From: Sambucus nigra
Taxonomy: Eukaryota > Streptophyta > Magnoliopsida > Dipsacales > Adoxaceae
Direction: 5' to 3'
DNA: 64,000 nt
Assembly (NCBI GenBank): GCA_949130495.1
Contig: OX422213.1
Location: forward strand, 539,943,467 to 540,007,466
Under the pieces are notes generated by a model. It ran no database searches and was not told where the DNA came from. It was given only the letters and a program-made list of their open reading frames with translations. Below, piece by piece: positions 59,092-64,000 of the stretch (positions are counted from its first letter, which is position 1; each line of letters begins with the position of its first letter). The position numbers were made by a program, and so were the translations under genes.

Positions 59092-61148
59092 ACGTGTTAC
59101 AAGCATTGTTCTCCATCAAAAGATAACTTTTTATTTGTCTACGTATAATCAATTATACATACATCTTTTTTATTCAATCATGATTTTTATGTTTATATAC
59201 ATAAATTAATTGTCCAATTTTTATCTGCAAAATGTTGCATATCATGATTTTTAAATCATAACTGTTAGATTAATTCTTATTTAGAAATCTGAAAAATAGT
59301 GGATTTCATAAATCATAACTTTTTACTTGATTCTCAAGTTTCAATTTTATATCATGGAATAAATATTTTTAATGATTACATATACCAATATATACGACGG
59401 TGGTAAGATTTGATAATTTTCATTGATAATTTTCATTATAAATTTTGAAAGATCTTTTATGACTATTCAAATTCCCATTATATTTTTAATCAGCGAATGG
59501 GAAAAGGTTAAAGACAATAAAAAGTTTTCTCATGGAAATCATGACCCAGATCTATTTTCTCTCTCTTCAAGTTTGAGTCTCTTTGCATCCATTTTTATGA
59601 ACTATATACTTAATTTGGTTCATCTTCCATCTATGTTAATAAAGTCTCATTGACTGATTTTTGATATAAATTTGGTAATAACTTCGATCATTCAACATAT
59701 TTTTATCTCTCCAAATAGGGAATAGGAAAGGATCAATATAAAAAATAATTTTCTCTCACCTGAAAAATCATTACCCACTTCTTATAAAAGAGGATCAGTA
59801 AAACAAATCATGACCATATCAAGACTCTTTGGCACAAATTTGATATGTTGGCCCCTCGTTCATCACATCACATGGTTTCTTTATCAGAATCACACGATAT
59901 AGTGGATTAGATAATTATTCATTTAATTAACATTCTTAATGCTTAAATTTTACATCGAATGTTATTTTTTTGATCTAAGGATTCGAGATATTCTGGTCAG
60001 CCATCTATATTATTGGTCGGCATCATCTTGGGCCATCTTTTATTAAAGGGAAGCTTAACCAGACCAATTTTGTTTGTCGGAGATAAGATGTGAAGATCCA
60101 TCAGCAACGTTGAAATAATTTTATCCAACTACGAGGTATCTTATTATTGGTCGGAGCCCCATATTGTAGCTTGGTGTAACCAATTGCAGGTCGACGGTCA
60201 TCTACTTCTTGATCGGCGACATCTCAGTCTTGTTCAGAGGGTTCAATTTACTGGTCGACAACTATCCAACCATTCACTTTTTGGTCGGTGACATCTAATG
60301 TTGTTCGGTTCTGTCAATGCACCATTTTTGTTGATCGGCGAAATTGCTCAGCTGGTCGGGGACCATTTGCTTCTTGGTCGACACCATATATTCTATAACT
60401 TGAGATATCCTTAAATGTTGGTCGGAAACATCCATGCCGCTTCTCGGCAGCAGTAGAATCTTGGGGTATTAAAAAATGCGAAGCACCCCAGATATTTCTT
60501 TAAACACGAGTTCAGCTCGGGGACAAACAGGGGGCTTAAGTTTTTTTAACTTGTGATCACCCCAAAAATATTTTTAAAACCAGGTGATAAATAATTTTCA
60601 AACAGCAACTTATACCTGATTAGTTGTTGGAGATTAAATAACTTTACAAAAAACTCTACGTCTTATTTATGATGCATATTTGATAAAAATTTGTCCATCT
60701 CACACACATTTGGCACAAAAATATTATATTTTGAAAATTTTATGCTTATACACATCACATATTGTTTAGATGAATAATTATTCCCATGATAATAATTATT
60801 TTCTCTAGTCTCGACAGGTGCTCGGGCAGCCTATTAAAATTTCATAGGGACGATATTCAATCCCGATGAAAGCTCTCGTAAACCTTTGGAAAAGTAGTAT
60901 TGCTGGACATCATGCAATTGTGCCTCGACATATCAGCCAACATATATTATTTCATTTTTTAAAATTAATATGTTTATTTCTCAAGCATATACCTATCATA
61001 TATTTATTGAATGATTAAATTATTCTCATGACTAATCAATTCAGCCTACACATATGGTAGAGCAAATTATTAATTTTTACAGGTACAAGATTCAACACCG
61101 ACGAATGCTCGGAAACAATCTGGAAACTATTATCATTTCACTCGGAGA
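59092..61148 (+). other. Internal region, first half, non-coding
   Basis: No frame is recognised. It is AT-rich at 59100-59960. From 59990 to 60480 about a dozen GGTCGG, GATCGG or GGTCGA motifs are scattered (for example 60019, 60159, 60283, 60356, 60420). A purine run CAGGGGGCTTAAG lies at 60528-60540. Confidence 0.6.
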
Positions 61149-61690
61149 TATCGGCTCAAGCACAAATTATTCTATATCCGTTGGGATTAATATTTTATAT
61201 TTATCTCAGCATGGAGCTCGGTGAAATACTCATTATATATTCAGCTCCGAGGAAAAGCTACAACAGTTATTATATTTCACCCCCAACGGATAGTTGGTCG
61301 GGGCAATTCTTATTTATATTCAGGCCTAGATATCGGCTCAAGCACAAATTATTCTATATATCCCTTGGGATTCATATTCTATATTCATCTCAACATGGAA
61401 CTCGGTGAGATACTTATTATCATATTCAACTCCGAGGAGAACTATAACATTTATTATATGTCACCCCCAACGGATAGTTGGTTGGGGTAATTCTTATTTA
61501 TATGCAGGCCCAGCAAAGTTCTCGACCATATTCTTATGTTCTGAAAAATATTATTCTTATTCGGCATTATGCAATTGTGCCTCGACAAGATACTTATTCA
61601 GCTTTGAGGATAATTACAACATTCGTTGTATTTCACCCCCAACGGATAGTTGGTTGGATAATTCTTATTTATATTCAGGCCTGACAACGT
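61149..61690. repeat. About 180-bp tandem repeat, three copies
   Basis: TTTCACCCCCAACGG, then ATAGTTGGT and ATTCTTATTTATAT, recur at about 61275, 61457 and 61631. TCGGCTCAAGCACAAATTAT recurs at 61151 and 61333. Each copy holds a CCAAC-N5-GTTGG hairpin. Confidence 0.85.
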
Positions 61691-61860
61691 TTTCGGCCAT
61701 ATTCTTATGTTCTGGAAGATCTTATTCTTGTTCGGCATTATATAATTCTACCTTGACAGATCAACGAGGCACTTTATTATTTTTAATTATTCTTTATATC
61801 TATTTGGATGCATATTCTATTCTTATTTTAGCAAGGAGGTCTCCAACATATATATTATCT

Positions 61861-62135
61861 TATTCCCAACAATCTGTTGGTCAGCTCCAAGGATGTCTCC
61901 AGCATTTATTATATCTTATTCCCAACAATATGTTGGTCAGCTCCAAGGATGTCTCCAGCATATATTATCTTATTCCCAACAATCTGTTGGTCAGCTTCAA
62001 GGATATCTCCAGCATATATTATCTTATTCCCAACAATCTGTTGATCAGCTTCAAGGATGTCTCCAGCATTTATTATATCTTATTCCCAACAATCTGTTGG
62101 TCAGCTCCGAGAAAGTCTCTAGCATTTATTATCAA
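61861..62135. repeat. About 55-bp tandem repeat, five copies
   Basis: TATTCCCAACAATCTGTTGG and then TCAGCT(C/T)CAAGGATGTCTC start at 61861, 61917, 61971, 62025 and 62081. Each copy contains CCAAC-N5-GTTGG. Confidence 0.9.
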
Positions 62136-62141
62136 TTACCA

Positions 62142-62309
62142 CCAACTCCGGTTGGTCGGGAACCAAATCCAACTCCGGTTGGTAGATAAAATCCAACTCC
62201 GGTTGGTAGATAAAATCCAACTCCGGTTGGTAGATAAAATCCAACTCCGGTTGGTCGATAAATCTCTTCCAACTCCGGTTGGTCGGGAACCAAATCCAAC
62301 TCCGATTGG
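62142..62309. repeat. 24-28-bp tandem repeat, seven copies
   Basis: CCAACTCCGGTTGG occurs at 62142, 62169, 62193, 62217, 62241, 62269 and, with one change, 62296. The spacers are TCGGGAACCAAAT or TAGATAAAAT. Each unit can fold as a CCAAC/GTTGG hairpin. Confidence 0.93.
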
Positions 62310-62339
62310 TCGATAAATCTCATTTAAAGTTCACATTCC

Positions 62340-62356
62340 ACACTTGGGGGCTTCTA
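62340..62356 (+). other. Polypurine-tract-like site inside the element
   Basis: CACTTGGGGGCTTCTATTA resembles the usual Tat polypurine tract and LTR start (GGGGGCTTCTGTTA). The actual LTR at 63184 is preceded by a weaker CATTGTGGGCTTC. This may be a relic of an earlier 3' LTR border. Confidence 0.45.
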
Positions 62357-62501
62357 TTACAGATATATTTGTTCATTTGGTGGCACATTCCTATAACATC
62401 ATGCAGTCGAGCATCAAATTCAACTCCACAAACTCACACGGTCGGGGCCCCGACCAATCATCATTCAGGAGTTGTTTTTCTTGCTCAGGAATTACTTTTG
62501 A

Positions 62502-62660
62502 TATTGAAGTTCAGGAGGCTATTGAAGTTCAGGAGGCATACTAAGGAGTTATTATGCACATGCTATTGAAGTTCAGGAGGCATATTGAAGTTCAGGAGGC
62601 ATTCAGAAGTCCAGGAGGCATATTCAGGAGTTATTATGCACATACTATTGAAGTTCAGAA
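62502..62660. repeat. Short repeat GAAGTTCAGGAGGCA
   Basis: GAAGTTCAGGAGGC or a close form occurs at about 62506, 62524, 62567, 62586 and 62605. A longer unit with AGGAGTTATTATGCACAT occurs twice. There is no coding meaning seen. Confidence 0.8.
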
Positions 62661-63183
62661 GTCAAATTCAGCATCTACAGCACTGAGATCTTTACTACTA
62701 CTGCCCGACCAACATTGAAAAAGAAGTTGTGTGAAAATGTTTTGAAGTCCACCACTAGCTTGGTACTAATCAGATTGAAGAGTTGGGTTTAAAAGCTAGT
62801 ATGTTACTCGACAAAGTATTCAGAGGAGGATAAATCAGAAGAATCAAGCACGTGAAGTTAGCACTCAGTTGCTCGGCACAGGAGGCAGTTGGTCGGCTAG
62901 CAAACCAATCAACATACTTGAAGATTATGACAAGCTACAAGCTGCATACTATGGCATGGCTGCATCCAAATTCCCAGGGGTGATACATAGCACACGGAGT
63001 TCCTCTAAAGAAAGATTAGCAACCATCGATCAGCCTACATCATATGTCGTCCAGGAGATAATGAACTTTATGTTGAACAAATCAAGAAGGTATATCAAGA
63101 AATTCACGAGCACTGAGCATCACTGCAGAATAAATACTCCATCCTTTCAAGTAAACAATCAAGCATGGAGCATTGTGGGCTTC

Positions 63184-63877
63184 TGTTAACGCAAAAATTC
63201 TCCATCTACGAGGACCAATCAAAAAAGGACACATGTCATCCTACGTGGAAATATTCGACACCCGAGGAGAGTTGGTCGGCACCCGAGGAGTGTTAGTCGG
63301 CACCCGAGGAGAGTTGGTCAGTACCCGAGGAGAATTATTCGGCACCCGAGGAGAGTTGGTCGGCACCCGAGGAGTGATAGTCGGCACCAGAGGAGAGTTG
63401 GTCGGCATATAAACCAGGAAGATCAAAGGATAACTACGCATTTAATGTGCATTAATGAAGATGGCAGCGCATTTAATGAGCCTTAATGTACATTTATACT
63501 GTAACACATAGCATACCAAGAAATTCAACAATTAGATTCGTTGAATGTAGACATAAATGTCTACATACAATGAATCTCTTTATCTCCCATCACTATAAAT
63601 ACATGTATCCCCTTAGCCAAAAGGGAAGAGGATAGAAGAGATCGAAGAGATCCGAGAACGCTGAGAGACCATACACAAGATACACCCTTTTTCTCCCTCT
63701 CTCTACCACATTGTGCTATTGTAAACCCCTGGGAATAAAATAACAGTGGACGTAGGCTTCTTCCTTATAGCCGAACCACTTTAAAAATCTTTGTCTCTCA
63801 TGTGTGTGATTGGATTGCTTTTATCTATTTATCTGTGATCATAAAAATGGAATTCGGTCCAGTTTTTTGCATCAACA
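63184..63877 (+). repeat. Second LTR of the non-coding Tat-type element
   Basis: It is 694 bp, the same length as the first LTR. It carries the 21-bp minisatellite at 63259-63405 and the TATA-like box near 63591-63605. It is followed by a primer site and internal sequence instead of flanking DNA, so it serves as 3' LTR of one unit and 5' LTR of the next. Confidence 0.9.
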
Positions 63878-63880
63878 GAT

Positions 63881-63898
63881 TGGCGTCGTCTGTGGGAA
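63881..63898 (+). promoter_or_regulatory. Second Tat-type primer site
   Basis: It has the same 18 bases as 59074-59091, directly after the second LTR. Internal sequence identical in order to that after the first LTR continues to the window end. Confidence 0.85.
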
Positions 63899-64000
63899 AC
63901 GTGTTACAAGCATTGTTCACCATCAAAAGCTAAGTTTTTATTTGTCTACGTATAATCAATTATACATACATCTTTTTTATTCAATCATGATTTTTATGTT

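Larger units (their letters stand above)
58377..64000 (+). mobile_element. Non-coding Tat-type LTR element in tandem (LTR-internal-LTR-internal)
   Basis: A 694-bp LTR (58377-59070) is followed by a primer site and a 4113-bp internal region (59071-63183), then a second LTR (63184-63877) followed again by the same primer site and internal start (63878-64000). The two internal starts match over the 123 bases visible, with about three differences. The internal region has no gag or pol and is rich in tandem repeats. The right end, and so the target duplication, lies outside. It is a large retrotransposon derivative (LARD) needing all proteins from a Tat relative. Confidence 0.85.

Noticed and set aside
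61405..62316. 303-codon plus-strand frame as a gene
   Set aside because: It runs through three tandem repeat families of a non-coding element. The residues mirror the DNA repeats and no domain is present.

Overview
This is a gene-poor, AT-rich stretch of a plant nuclear genome. It holds no rRNA, tRNA, CRISPR array or operon-like layout that I can see. Plant origin is shown by Ty3/gypsy lineages (Athila, Tat and Tekay-like), a Sirevirus-type Ty1/copia lineage, CACTA (En/Spm) ends, long LTRs and GT-AG introns. I cannot name the species. Nearly everything is nested transposable elements in several layers. The only host-gene trace is a decayed 3' end of a ribosomal-L1-domain (RSL1D1-like) gene at 1-304. 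The only long undamaged reading frames are a Sirevirus-type Gag (18149-20107) and an Athila RT segment (23009-24313).

Layout. 1-1609: host pseudogene scrap and AT-rich DNA with a gag scrap. 1610-4080: satellite-like array, 15 units of 167-168 bp. 4585-4899: one terminus of a CACTA element with palindromic subterminal repeats. 4981-6354 and 34277-about 36420: the two halves of an old Sirevirus 3' end (RNase H, spacer, polypurine tracts, 3' LTR) on the + strand, split by an Athila insertion. 6355-34276: a composite Athila element on the - strand. Its internal region carries a gag-PR-RT-RNase H block followed by a second gag-PR-RT-RNase H-IN block, fused at about 22371-22386. It is interrupted by a young gag-only Sirevirus derivative (14791-21774) and by a solo Tekay-like LTR (29728-33515).

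36440-38549: 5' part of a decayed gypsy element (gag, primer site, LTR) on the - strand. 38551-50305: an LTR element on the + strand with LTRs over 3 kb. Its 5' LTR holds a second solo LTR of the Tekay-like family (39567-43377). 50357-50911: a CACTA end. 50912-53062: an inverted LTR fragment of the 38551 family. 53063-58376: the 3' part of a Tat-lineage gypsy element on the - strand, with an antisense extra gene of the 'putative gypsy type transposon' family. Its integrase is cut at 58377 by a non-coding Tat-type element (58377 to beyond 64000) arranged LTR-internal-LTR-internal. That element is built largely from tandem repeats sharing a GTTGGTCGG core.

How the parts relate. None of these elements looks autonomous. 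The gag-only element would need pol supplied in trans by an intact Sirevirus, and the 58377 element would need all proteins from a Tat relative. Several premature stops in the old copies can be explained by C-to-T changes at CG, CHG or CHH sites, as expected for long-methylated DNA. Relative order of insertion can be read from the nesting: Sirevirus relic first, then Athila, then the gag-only element and the solo LTR; and 38551-family LTR, then Tat, then the 58377 element.
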